Assembly: GCA_001247695.2 (NCBI GenBank)
Contig: LGRX02024567.1
Location: 1 to 64,000 of the forward strand
Origin: Cymbomonas tetramitiformis
Lineage: Eukaryota; Chlorophyta; Pyramimonadophyceae; Pyramimonadales; Pyramimonadaceae
DNA: 64,000 nt
Direction of reading: 5' to 3'
Positions 55,560 to 64,000 of this stretch are shown piece after piece (the first letter of the stretch is position 1; each line of letters opens with the position of its first letter). The translations under genes and the position numbers were made by a program. The notes beneath the pieces are model-generated. The model ran no database searches. It had not been told where the DNA came from and saw only the letters and a list, made by a program, of their open reading frames with translations.

Positions 55560-56599
55560 CCGTGTCTACTTTATTGATTTTAAAATTAACTAATTATTTT
55601 GCCCCAAAACGACCTTTGTAAAAAAATAACAAACAATTAATTGATTTGCTCGATTCCCGGTGGTGGAAAAAAAATCAAAGTCGATTAATTAATTAATTGA
55701 TCGACAGTCCCGCCGCTAAAAGAACAAACAACAAGGCCGTAATTAATTCGAATGTCGCCGAATGCTGCCAACAACAAACAACAATGACAAACTGGCAAAA
55801 TAATTCCCGACCCGTCAAAATCGCTCTCACTGCACACCACCACGCGCCGGCGGACTCGGGACTGTATCAATATCATAATTTAATGGGGGACTCGGCGGTG
55901 TGTATCTTGTGTAAATGCAGCCCTGTCACTTGTAAATGTGGGAAGACGACCCTGGGTGACATGGCCAAGATGCGCCGTTCGTTAGACAAGCGTCAACAGG
56001 CGTCACTCGTGAGCTTCGGTGTGAAGCGCGGTGTCCCTCCCACTGCAGTGAACAACGACCCTGTTGTAACTCGTCCCGATCCCAAGGTCTCCGTTGAGGA
56101 CAGACTTCTACTTTTCTTGGAGAAAGTTTTGCGCCACCTCAACAAGAAGCGCGCTGGCCGCCCTAGAAAGTTGGCATTCGTTGATAGCCGCAATCTCCTT
56201 TTGGTCGAATGCAATGTGGAGTTGTACCGTATGTACTTGTGTATTGCATGAACAATAAGTTGCACCCATCCTGATAATGCAGTGATAATGTAATTAAAAT
56301 CATATGAGCAGAATATCATGGTATTGTTTATGAAAGTGGTGGCAAAATCATTTCATGTGTGTCCTCTGCAAATGAATAGCCCATCGGCCTTAAAAGTGTA
56401 AATAATTAAATATTTCAACAAATGGTCAGTATTAAAAAAAAAACAAAGTCCATTAATTAAATAATTGGTAGGCAGGCTCCGCACTAAAAGAACAAAGAAA
56501 AAACTTTAAATATTTAATTGTTTTCAGCCAATCAACAAACTTTTGTCCCAAGTTTATTGCACCCGGATTCAGGAATAAAAATCAATAAAGTAGACACGG
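55560..56599 (+). mobile_element. 1.04-kb terminal-inverted-repeat element flanked by TA
   Basis: Perfect 22-bp terminal inverted repeats at 55560-55581 and 56578-56599 (CCGTGTCTACTTTATTG start), flanked by TA at 55558-55559 and 56600-56601. AT-rich in a GC-rich setting, so clearly foreign to its flanks. Inside are two ~68-bp subterminal direct repeats (about 55668-55735 and 56432-56500) around one ORF. A TA duplication suggests the Tc1/mariner group, but no DDE transposase is present. Confidence 0.75.
55697..56251 (+). CDS. Small AT-hook / Cys-cluster protein in the TIR element
   Basis: 184 aa. A Cys cluster CILCKCSPVTCKCGK lies near residues 75-90. A basic Lys/Arg-rich stretch follows (MAKMRRSLDKRQQ, FGVKRG). 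A Leu-rich helix (EDRLLLFLEKVLRHL) leads into KKRAGRPRK, an AT-hook-like core (GRP between basic residues), which binds the minor groove of AT-rich DNA. The true start may be a later ATG (MTNWQNN or MGDSAV). It could be a DNA-binding N-terminus left from a transposase or an independent protein; no catalytic domain is seen. Confidence 0.5.
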   Translation: MIDSPAAKRTNNKAVINSNVAECCQQQTTMTNWQNNSRPVKIALTAHHHAPADSGLYQYHNLMGDSAVCILCKCSPVTCKCGKTTLGDMAKMRRSLDKRQQASLVSFGVKRGVPPTAVNNDPVVTRPDPKVSVEDRLLLFLEKVLRHLNKKRAGRPRKLAFVDSRNLLLVECNVELYRMYLCIA

Positions 56600-56601
56600 T
56601 A

Positions 56602-57190
56602 CAGGGCAAGTGTGGAGCGCATTGCTCAAGTTCGCAGCTTCATCGCAAGGCAATCACAGCAAGGGCTTCAGTCACGCGGAGTTGGTGCGGGGGGTAGAGG
56701 GCTACCGGCGCAAGTCGGTGATGGGTGCGCAAGTTCGGATGAGGGCAACCCAGTTTATCATTCTCAGCCCCTTGAGACAGCCCTTGGACATCTTGGCCGT
56801 GGCGTGGGTGGGCAAGCTCTCTTGAGACCAGGCTCTAGGGCGTGTATGGGGGCGGCGGGCTGCTGTGGGATGTGGGCTTGGTGGTGAAGGGGTGGCGGGA
56901 GTGGCGGAGATGAGCCGGCTTCAGAGGCACAGCAGCAGTGCGCCGGCAGGGCAGTCGCAGAGGGGCTCGGGTGGCCCAGTGAGGCTCAGGGAGCACAGGG
57001 GTGGTCCTGAGTGTAGGCTTGGTGGTGGAGATATGGCTCGCGCAGCACGGGGGGCAGGGATGAGCCGGCTTCAGGCACAAGGCAGCAGTGCGCCGGCGGT
57101 GCGGATGCAGAGGGTCTCGGGTGGCTCAGCGAGGCTTGGGGGGTCCCATTCTTCACTAGTGAGCTCCGGAGATTCCGGATAAGTGTCCCG
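56602..57190 (+). repeat. GC-rich stretch with ~150-bp tandem duplication
   Basis: Two copies of a unit with GATGAGCCGGCTTCAG, CAGCAGTGCGCCGGC and CTCGGGTGGC begin near 56908 and 57059. ORFs on both strands read through and are not convincing. Confidence 0.6.
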
Positions 57191-57204
57191 AAGTGTGTGC
57201 TGAA

Positions 57205-57290
57205 TCCTTTGATCCCAGGCGTGGGTACATAGTGCAGCCGATCTTCTGTGGCTACGGGCTGCCAAAGGAGTCGGTCCAAGGAAAAGCACA
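57205..57290 (-). repeat. Dispersed repeat, inverted partner at 6892-6975
   Basis: About 80 bp that match the reverse complement of 6892-6975 at about 85 percent (GATCTTCTG(T/C)GGCTACGG, GAGTCGGTCCAAGGAAAAGC). Read in one frame, both encode a similar peptide (FDPRxGYIVQ, CGYG, ESVQGKA). Confidence 0.7.
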
Positions 57291-57692
57291 CACACAACTG
57301 TACAAGTTGATACCTCTTCATATTAGCGTTTTGCAACGAATACCTCGATTTATTGTGTGCCCTTCGTTGCTGCATTATTCCACGTGTCAATACTGCATAC
57401 TTCGGGGATGCGGCAAGCCTCGCCTCACCCAAACCAGCCAATCAGTTTTATGACAGTAGAATGACACAGCTCACTCTATGCTGTAAAATTATGCAAGGAG
57501 ACATCTTTCTGACACCGTCTATCTAGCGAAACCGTAAACAGCCATTCGCGCCGCATTGTCTGTGCAAGAGGGATGCATGATCTTGCTATGAACACATTTG
57601 AATGCCATATATTTCCAAGTGTGTTCCCGAATCCTAGTTGTATACTAATTCGTGCCTGCTCCCAACACCCTACACTGCCATGTATACGATAA

Positions 57693-58715
57693 TCATCCTT
57701 GCGCCCAAGTTAGCCGGATCACCGCAGGGATTCCCCGGCTCAGGCATGCTAGTGTCCTTTCGGCTGCCTCCTTGATCTCCGCACTGGCCCGCCTGGTCAG
57801 TTGCTGCTTGATCGTGCTCACCGCTCCGACGTCAATCATTAGCTGCTGATATTTCGGCTCCCACGCCAAATGTCCAAGAGCCTTCAAAGCATTGATTCTG
57901 CCCACCTCGGCTCCGTCACTGTCGATGTAACTGAGCAGCGGCAGCATTGCCCCGTTTTGCAGAATCAGGCGCCTCAACCGAGGGACGGCGCTCAAGTTCC
58001 CCAGCGCCACGACAGCATGCTCCGCGAGCTCCGAATCCTCGCAACGACTGAGGCACCGCACCAACGACCGGATTGCTCCACTCTTGGCAATCCTCTCGGC
58101 CAGCCGAGGCTGTGCGGACAAATTGCGGATAGTCCCCGCTGCCAGTGTTCGGCCTTCGATCGTTCCCACTTTGAGGAACCCCACCAATGAGTCCAAGCCG
58201 CCCGACTTTACAATCTTGGCCTCCAGCCCGTCATGCTTACTGAGGTTCATCAGGGCGCCCACGGCGGACAACCGGTTCTTTTGTGGGGTGGCCCGCTCAC
58301 CGGCCATGTTACTGTGCTGATCTATTGCCAATTGACACATCGGCTCTAAGCCCCCCTCCTCTTCGAAGTTGGTTCCATAGTTAGACTGCAGGCTGAGGTT
58401 GCGCAGGACCCCGGCCGCATTCTCCCTCCCGACGAGAGTGCCCTCGCCCAGCAGCCTGTGGAGCAGAGAGTCAAACTGTGAGGGCAAGTCTTGCTTTGGA
58501 GAAACGGCATGCCTCTCCACCGTGAGGGCGACAGTCACACACACGACCACGTTCAATGCGAAGGCAAGTTGCACGCACGGAACTCGCATCATGCAATGCA
58601 CCCATCTTGCCCTCCTGCTGCACATATGACGGCAGGCGGCAAACAGGCACAATGCAAAGCCATCATTATGGCCACGTGTTTTGGGGGCAACCAGTATCGA
58701 ATCAGATACGTCCAC
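57693..58715 (-). CDS. Armadillo-repeat protein
   Basis: 340 aa in one exon. From about residue 80 there are five to six armadillo-type repeats: GVLRNLSLQS, GALMNLSKHD with GGLDSLVGFL, GTIRNLSAQP with GAIRSLVRCL, VALGNLSAVP with GAMLPLLSYI, ALKALGHLAW with GAVSTIKQQL, and TLACLSRGIP. These helices stack into a protein-binding superhelix; partners cannot be told. An ATG at residue 42-43 (58592) starts MMRVPCVQLAFALNVVV, which looks like a signal peptide or membrane anchor, so this may be the real start, with the protein entering the secretory route. Otherwise the N-terminal 80 residues are poorly characterised. Looks like a host gene with no frame defects. Confidence 0.8.
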   Translation of the reverse strand: MDVSDSILVAPKTRGHNDGFALCLFAACRHMCSRRARWVHCMMRVPCVQLAFALNVVVCVTVALTVERHAVSPKQDLPSQFDSLLHRLLGEGTLVGRENAAGVLRNLSLQSNYGTNFEEEGGLEPMCQLAIDQHSNMAGERATPQKNRLSAVGALMNLSKHDGLEAKIVKSGGLDSLVGFLKVGTIEGRTLAAGTIRNLSAQPRLAERIAKSGAIRSLVRCLSRCEDSELAEHAVVALGNLSAVPRLRRLILQNGAMLPLLSYIDSDGAEVGRINALKALGHLAWEPKYQQLMIDVGAVSTIKQQLTRRASAEIKEAAERTLACLSRGIPAVIRLTWAQG

Positions 58716-59496
58716 CGGCAGGGGGTGGGTTGGGGGTCATGAAGCGGTAATTCTGACGCGTCCTCAGGCAGAGGATGGGGGCATGGGGAGGTTGTTGGTG
58801 TACATGATAGGGTGTCGGTAAGTAAGTTGGTTGGTGTCACTACCAAAGAGGGCGTAGCCTCCTCGCAACCTCTCGCACCCTCTCGCACCCCCGTAATTCA
58901 CCAAATTTCGCGAACTTCAACTCAGACACTCCCCTTGAACCCCTCCCAGCGCCTAAAACTACATCGAATTCAGTTTGATCCCTGCTCCGCCTCGGGGGGG
59001 AGGGGGATAGGCCCCCCAGACACCCCGCCCCCCTATACCCCCGATTTTTTCATCGCAATTTCTTTGGTCACACCGTCTCAGGGTGTGCGCAGCCCTCCTT
59101 GGATCCCTTCTCGCACCCCAATTTCGCATTCAATCACATGACCTTCGCATCACACGACTCGCACGAGGGGCGTTTCCCGCCCCCCGTGTGACAAGGGGGT
59201 GTCGACGATCGTCCATGGTTGAGTGGCCACACCTCAACTCACGATTTTCGATTTTTAACAATCGATCATATTCAAAATTCACCCTCACTGGGATATAAAC
59301 TCTTAGGTCCAAAACTCAGTTCTTCGAATGCTAGCCACTCGAATACCATGCCAAATGGTTGCCACAGTGTGTCCTAGGACCGAGACCTTGCCGACTAGAA
59401 GTTGGACCGTCGATGCATCAACGGGGCGGAGAGGGCTCGGGGCCAGCACACGGTCGCGATATTATGCCCAGTGATGGAATCAAAGCTGCGAGGGCG
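58716..59496. other. Intergenic, no supported gene
   Basis: Upstream of the armadillo gene. Contains G and C homopolymer runs near 58990-59040 and a GTTGAGTGGCCACACCTCAAC imperfect palindrome near 59219. No gene seen. Confidence 0.5.
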
Positions 59497-60310
59497 TCGG
59501 CGCTCTGGCCTATGATCGACAGGGAGGCTTCTGGCCTACAGACTGGCGAGGGGAGGCGCTCTGGCCTATGACTTGGGCGAGAGGCGCTCTGGCCTATGAC
59601 TGCATAGGGGGAGGCGCTCTGGCCTATGACTGGCGAGGGGTCAGCGCTCTTGGCCTATGACTGGCGAGGGTCAGCGCTCTGGCCTCGTTATGACTGGCGA
59701 GGGTCAAAGCGCTCTGGCCTATGACTGGCGAGGGGAGGCGCTTCCCGGCCTATGACTGGCGAGGGTCAGCGCCCGGCTCATGACTGGCGGCAGGGAGGCG
59801 CTCCCGCCCGCGACCGGCGCAGGGGAGGCGCCTCTGGGCTCATGACTGAAGCAGGGAGGCGCTCTGGCCTATGATCACAGGGAGGCGCTCTGGCCTATGA
59901 CTGGCTAGGGAGGCGCTCTGGCTCAGACTGGCGAGGAGGCGCTCTGGCCTGTGACTGGCGAGGGGAGGCGCCTGGCCTATGACTGGCGAGGGAGGCGCTC
60001 TGGCCTATGACTGGCGAGGGGAGGCGAGCCTGGCCTATGACTGGCTAGAGGCGCTCTGGCCTAAGAGATCACGAGGGAGGCGCTGGCTCAAGACTGGCGA
60101 GAGGGAGGCGCTCTGACCTATGACTGGCGCAGGGAGGCGCCTGGCTCATGACTGGCGAGGGGAGGCGCTCCCGGCCTTAAGGGACTGGCGAGCGGAGGCG
60201 CTCTGGCCTATGACGGGCGAGGGAGGCGCTCTGGCTCATGACTGGCGAGGAGGCGCTCTGGGTCATGACTGGCGAGGGGAGGCGCTCTGGCCTATGACTG
60301 GCGAGGGGAG
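59497..60310. repeat. ~29-bp GC-rich minisatellite
   Basis: About 28 imperfect units of GGGAGGCGCTCTGGCCTATG followed by ACTGGCGA. Units vary by small indels. Not a CRISPR array: no unique spacers. Confidence 0.92.
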
Positions 60311-60721
60311 TTTTGGAATTCAGAGTCGGGTAATTTGCAAAAGCAACTGCTAACTTTCATTATCATAAGATATACCAGTTCGCAGCTCGAAACGCCACGA
60401 ACATTTGCGCGCCATCATTACTGATTGGCCAGTCTAAGTGAAAGTTCGCTATTTATTCAGTTATGACGTGCCACTGCCAGGTTCATAACGACTGCAGTGA
60501 CACGTCTGCGATGGGCCGTGAACTATTACACACAGTGTCTTGCCGATGGTCATCACTTGATCCAACGGCCACGATTGGTTCAGCAGATCTAGATCTAGAT
60601 CTAAGGGTTTCATAGGGTTTCTTCAGGGTTTCTTCAGGGTTTGATCATCCTGAGTGCTGTACAGGGCCTAGACAGTCATGCTTTACATCAAACTGATCAG
60701 CAGGCACTGCAGATTCCAACA
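60311..60721 (-). other. Region holding the 3' LTR of the copia element (outer end not found)
   Basis: On the minus strand the LTR seems to start TGTTGGAATCTGCAG at 60721, directly after the purine tract AGAAGGGG (60722-60729). AGATCT repeats and GGGTTTCTTCA repeats lie at 60584-60640. The other LTR lies beyond the window, so the lower boundary cannot be fixed. Confidence 0.5.
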
Positions 60722-60854
60722 CCCCTTCTAAAGGGTGACTGTCTAGTTGTCCTACTGCCAGTTCTTGGGAATGGTGCCCCTTCAGTCAGCAATGCCCAGT
60801 TCTTGGGATGGTGCCCCTCCAGCTCCAGTCTTTGGGATGGTGCCCCTTCAGTCT

Positions 60855-62618
60855 TCAGCGGTCTCCACGAGGCAGGTTCATGACACCCAGTCGCTCTCGA
60901 TGCACACGAAATACAGGGAGTGCCAGGGGCTTGGTCATGATGTCAGCGGTGTTGTCATCTGTCCCAGTGTATAGCGCCTCTGTGTCCTTGGCCTTGATCA
61001 ACTCCCTGATGTACATGTTCCTGACCTCGATGTGCTTGGATCTGGAGTTGTTCACGTAGTTGGTGGCCAGGTGAATGGCTCCCTGGTTGTCACAGTACAT
61101 GGGCACTGGCCTGCATATGTCCACCAGGGAGTCCAGCACGTTGAGAACATACTTGACTTCACGAGCTCCCTCAGACATAGCGATAATCTCGGCCTCGGTA
61201 GTGGATAGGGACACGCTCTTCTGGATCATGGACGAGAAAATGATCAGACTCCCACATAGGAATACTGCAATGCCAGAGGTGCTCCTTCTGGTTACCTTGC
61301 ACCCAGCATAGTCAGAGTCAGTGTAGATGGATAGGGGCAAGGGCCTGCTTGGTCCAGTACCACCCCCCCCAGGCACTGAAGCAGTGCGCAGCACCAACTC
61401 GTAGTCCTTGGTGCCCTTCAGGTACCTCACCACCTGCTTCAGAGCCATGAAGTGCTCTGGACCATACGTGGTGCAGAACCTCGATAGAACCGATACTGCC
61501 GCCATTATGTCAGGCCGGCTGCAGCGAGCCACCCACTGCAGCTGCCCCAGGAGAGCCCTGTAGGGCATAGCTCCCTTGCCATCAGCAGGTTCCAGTGCAG
61601 TGCCAGGTGACATTGGTAGGCTCGCTGGCTTGGCATCATCCAGGCCATAGGTACTGATGATCTGGGTGATATAACCAGACTGGCATAGGTATGCTGTGTC
61701 ACTCCCCCAGCGCACCCCGATGCCCATGACCAGGTCCAACACGCCAAGATCCTTGCATGCATACTGCGCATGGAAGGATGACACAAAAGTATCATACCAG
61801 GACTTGTCATTGGTGGCCACCAGATAGTCATCGACATAGGCCAAGATGATCACTTGGAGAGTGGAGTCCCGGATGAAGTACAGGCATGGCTCCACGTCAC
61901 TTCTCTTCATTCTGGGGTCATACCCCATGATGAATGCATCTGAGGTGTCGAACCACTCCTTGCCCGCCTGCTTGAGTCCATATACAGCTTTCAGTAGCTT
62001 GGCACACCTGTGCCCCCCATAATCCAGCCCTCGGGGAAGGCGCACATACAGGTCCTCCTCGAGCACGGAGTTCAGGAAAGCAGTGTCCACGTCCATGTGG
62101 TACACTGTGAGGCCCAGGTTGAGGGCGAGGGTAATGACAACTCTCACAGAGGACAGCTGGGTGCACGGGGCGAAGGTGTCGTAGTAGTCCACGCCATACT
62201 CCTGCTTGTTCCCTCGCACACATACTCTGCTCTTCCTCTTCAGCAGCTCCCGGTTCTTGTCCAACTTGACCTTGAGGACCAGAGACATCTCCAGCAGCTT
62301 CACCCCAGTTGGCACGTTCTCCTCATCCAGCATCTGCAGAGCCCCCTTGATCTGCACCAGCGCCTCCAGCTCATCCTGAATAGAGCTGAGCCATTCAGCA
62401 CAGTCAGGCGCTGTCAATACCTGAGCATGAGATCTTGGCTCAGTCACCCCTGCAGGCAGCAGGGACTTCCTGAGCAGCTGGTTTTCCAGTTTCCTGCACA
62501 CCAAGGCATGTGTGTGTAGGTGGAAATCGAACATCTCCCTCAGGCAGGTCCAACATGGTGAAGTTGGTGAGGAGCACCAAGCAGTAGGGTTGAGCATGTG
62601 GCCCAAGAGCACGTCCAC
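60855..62618 (-). CDS. pol: Copia reverse transcriptase and RNase H
   Basis: 587 aa. The real homology starts near residue 30. RT_copia domain with GNKQEYGVDYYDTFAP, YHMDVDTAFLNSVLEEDLYV (catalytic Asp), AVYGLKQAGKEW, and YVDDYLVA (the two catalytic Asp). RNase H has IYTDSDYAGCK, SLSTTEAEIIAMSE and CDNQGAIHLA, ending with KHIEVRNMYIRE and TADIMTKPL. It would copy element RNA into DNA in the cytoplasmic particle. The frame is offset by one base from the integrase ORF, with a short overlap; either a decay frameshift or a translational shift. The rest is open with all key residues present. Confidence 0.92.
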   Translation of the reverse strand: MDVLLGHMLNPTAWCSSPTSPCWTCLREMFDFHLHTHALVCRKLENQLLRKSLLPAGVTEPRSHAQVLTAPDCAEWLSSIQDELEALVQIKGALQMLDEENVPTGVKLLEMSLVLKVKLDKNRELLKRKSRVCVRGNKQEYGVDYYDTFAPCTQLSSVRVVITLALNLGLTVYHMDVDTAFLNSVLEEDLYVRLPRGLDYGGHRCAKLLKAVYGLKQAGKEWFDTSDAFIMGYDPRMKRSDVEPCLYFIRDSTLQVIILAYVDDYLVATNDKSWYDTFVSSFHAQYACKDLGVLDLVMGIGVRWGSDTAYLCQSGYITQIISTYGLDDAKPASLPMSPGTALEPADGKGAMPYRALLGQLQWVARCSRPDIMAAVSVLSRFCTTYGPEHFMALKQVVRYLKGTKDYELVLRTASVPGGGGTGPSRPLPLSIYTDSDYAGCKVTRRSTSGIAVFLCGSLIIFSSMIQKSVSLSTTEAEIIAMSEGAREVKYVLNVLDSLVDICRPVPMYCDNQGAIHLATNYVNNSRSKHIEVRNMYIRELIKAKDTEALYTGTDDNTADIMTKPLALPVFRVHRERLGVMNLPRGDR

Positions 62619-64000
62619 ACACCATGGCTTCCTCGTAGTCCCCCTTCCCTGTCACAGCGCGCACCTCGGTGAAGAGTGGATAGTGGGCATTGATACTCCC
62701 ATATGTAGGGCAGTCCCTCAGTAGTGACAGGCGCTCACTGCCTGGCTCGAGATATGAGCTCAAGCTCACCCAGCACACGTCGTCAGAGGTCTCCACCTTC
62801 ACAACAGCCACAATCTCGTCACTTCCTTCAGGGATGTACACACCCTGCTCCAGCACAGCAGTCTTCAACAGCGTAGGCGGAGGATCCACGTAGGGCGCAT
62901 CCTGAGTGGTGGCCATGAAGTTGGTCTTGAGAGGGGTCACTGCAGAAGGGTCCCATGAGGTGATCACCTTACCCAGCGTGTCCAGCTTCTCCGAGAAGGT
63001 AACCATACCAGAGTTGACCACCTTGCCAGCATCACAATCATAAAGTAGATAGGCAGATGACACCTCTGAGTGTCCAACATATCTGACCTCACGTGCCCGG
63101 TTGCTGAGCTTGTGTTCACGGACCGTGGGGTCAATGAAGGGATAGGCCCTGCATCCAAATATCCGTAACTGGGACAGGTCAGCGTGCTTGTTCCTGGTAA
63201 GGTAGTAGGATGAAGTCCACCCCAGAGCCTTGCGGAACGTGCGGTTGAGGATGTACACTGCATGGCGGGTGGCCAGAGGCCACATACTTGAACCAAACCC
63301 AGAGGTCAGCAGAAGTGCTCTGGCCATAGCTTGCACATCTCGGTGTGACCTCTCCACCCTCGCCTGGTTCTCGTGCAGGTACGGTGAGCCATGCCTCTGC
63401 TCAATCCCATGTTCCTCACAGAAGGCTGCAGTCTGTCCAGCTATCATGGTGCTGTCGCCATCGGTGTGGAGCACCATGTGGTACTCACTGGATAGGCCCA
63501 TGGTGCTCCTCAGGCGCTTCACCTCCTTCAGATACTGCTGGAAGGTCTGGAGGTAGTCCGACTTGACCTTCAGGTAGAAGATGGATATCCATGTAGTGCA
63601 GTCATCAACAAATAGTGCAAACCACCTGAACCCCCCAGCACTGACCCTGAAAGGCCCACAGGTATCTGACCACACAAGATTGCCCAGCTCTTTGGACAGC
63701 TCCCTCCCTGTTGGCTTCACAGTAGGCCTGATGGCTTTGGTCAGCCTGCAGGCAATGCACCTTTCGGGGCAATGCTGCACAGGGCTGCCAGAGTACTGTG
63801 ACTCGGTGATACTCATGGGGACACTCTGAGCAAACATGTGGTCAACAGACTTGTCACCAATGTGGCCCAGTCTTACATGTTGCAGCATCTTGATGTCAAG
63901 TCGCTCCGTGGTGTGCGAGTCCTTGAAAAGCACCACTACTGGCCACTTGATGTCCTCGATCCACACACGATCCTCTCCACAGGGATCCAGGTTGGCTACA
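62440..64000 (-). CDS. pol: Copia integrase, cut by window edge
   Basis: At least 519 aa; the frame is open to the window end. GAG-pre-integrase/zinc region with HVRLGHIGDKS and CIACRLTKAIRP (HHCC). Integrase core with catalytic residues in WSDTCGPFRV (Asp), LHTDGDSTM (Asp) and NQARVERSHRD (Glu). Then LRIFGCRAYPFIDPTVREHK, a typical copia signature. It ends in a frame that loses homology near 62520, where the RT frame takes over (HALVCRKLENQLL). Integrase inserts the DNA copy. Confidence 0.92.
   Translation of the reverse strand, partial: VANLDPCGEDRVWIEDIKWPVVVLFKDSHTTERLDIKMLQHVRLGHIGDKSVDHMFAQSVPMSITESQYSGSPVQHCPERCIACRLTKAIRPTVKPTGRELSKELGNLVWSDTCGPFRVSAGGFRWFALFVDDCTTWISIFYLKVKSDYLQTFQQYLKEVKRLRSTMGLSSEYHMVLHTDGDSTMIAGQTAAFCEEHGIEQRHGSPYLHENQARVERSHRDVQAMARALLLTSGFGSSMWPLATRHAVYILNRTFRKALGWTSSYYLTRNKHADLSQLRIFGCRAYPFIDPTVREHKLSNRAREVRYVGHSEVSSAYLLYDCDAGKVVNSGMVTFSEKLDTLGKVITSWDPSAVTPLKTNFMATTQDAPYVDPPPTLLKTAVLEQGVYIPEGSDEIVAVVKVETSDDVCWVSLSSYLEPGSERLSLLRDCPTYGSINAHYPLFTEVRAVTGKGDYEEAMVCGRALGPHAQPYCLVLLTNFTMLDLPEGDVRFPPTHTCLGVQETGKPAAQEVPAACRGD

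Larger units (their letters stand above)
60722..64000 (-). mobile_element. Ty1/copia LTR retrotransposon, partial
   Basis: Minus-strand element in the order integrase, RT, RNase H (copia order), running off the right edge before Gag. The purine tract is at 60722-60729. A three-fold repeat (TGGGA(A)TGGTGCCCC(T)TCAG blocks, 60761-60853) lies between pol and the purine tract. A frame change near 62520 splits pol. Confidence 0.9.

Noticed and set aside
59497..60310. Possible CRISPR array (about 29-bp repeats)
   Set aside because: Units are directly tandem with no unique spacers and the window is eukaryotic; it is a minisatellite.

Overview
This window is eukaryotic. It has spliceosomal introns, LTR retrotransposons with target-site duplications, microsatellites, minisatellites, and very few host genes. 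Gene structure and transposon families (chromodomain Ty3 element, Ty1/copia element, gag-only terminal-repeat elements) suggest an alga, another protist or an early plant lineage; the sequence does not name the species. Roughly three quarters of the window is transposon or repeat.

Layout. 1-3743: tandem array of a (CAG)n-containing unit with a conserved hairpin and tRNA-promoter-like boxes; two more units lie at 15850-16420. 3744-7832: microsatellite-rich, no convincing gene. 7833-15600: internally deleted chromodomain Ty3 element (intact gag, broken pol) with a perfect TSD. 17302-20158 (minus): the best host gene, a seven-exon ketopantoate-reductase-like gene with phase-0 introns only. 20928-31648 (minus): near-complete chromodomain Ty3 element whose integrase is interrupted by an 81-bp intron-like sequence. 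31707-41666: three gag-only terminal-repeat (TR-GAG-like) elements: A (plus) with C (minus) nested inside it, then B (minus). 41667-43800: little that can be named. 43800-48400: two head-to-head gene remnants. The minus-strand one joins a Ty3 RT fragment to Sfi1-like repeats and is followed by a coiled-coil protein. The plus-strand one is a truncated protease/RT. 48400-53480: satellite array carrying a fourth gag-only element, D. 53484-55557: decayed R2-like (RLE-type) non-LTR endonuclease fragment in GC-rich DNA. 55560-56599: TA-flanked terminal-inverted-repeat element with a small AT-hook ORF. 57693-58715 (minus): armadillo-repeat host gene. 59497-60310: 29-bp minisatellite. 60722-64000 (minus): Ty1/copia element running off the window.

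How the parts may work together. The gag-only elements B, C and D (A weakly) carry primer sites that look complementary to the anticodon half of initiator tRNA-Met, as known for copia and Ty5. They encode only a Gag-like protein, which in A, C and D ends in a hydrophobic segment and a conserved tail. They probably depend on enzymes from an autonomous element, plausibly a copia such as the one at 60.7-64 kb. The chromodomain element has an intron-like sequence just after the catalytic Glu of integrase, so splicing could decide whether integrase receives its C-terminal and chromodomain regions. These are the most promising novel signals.
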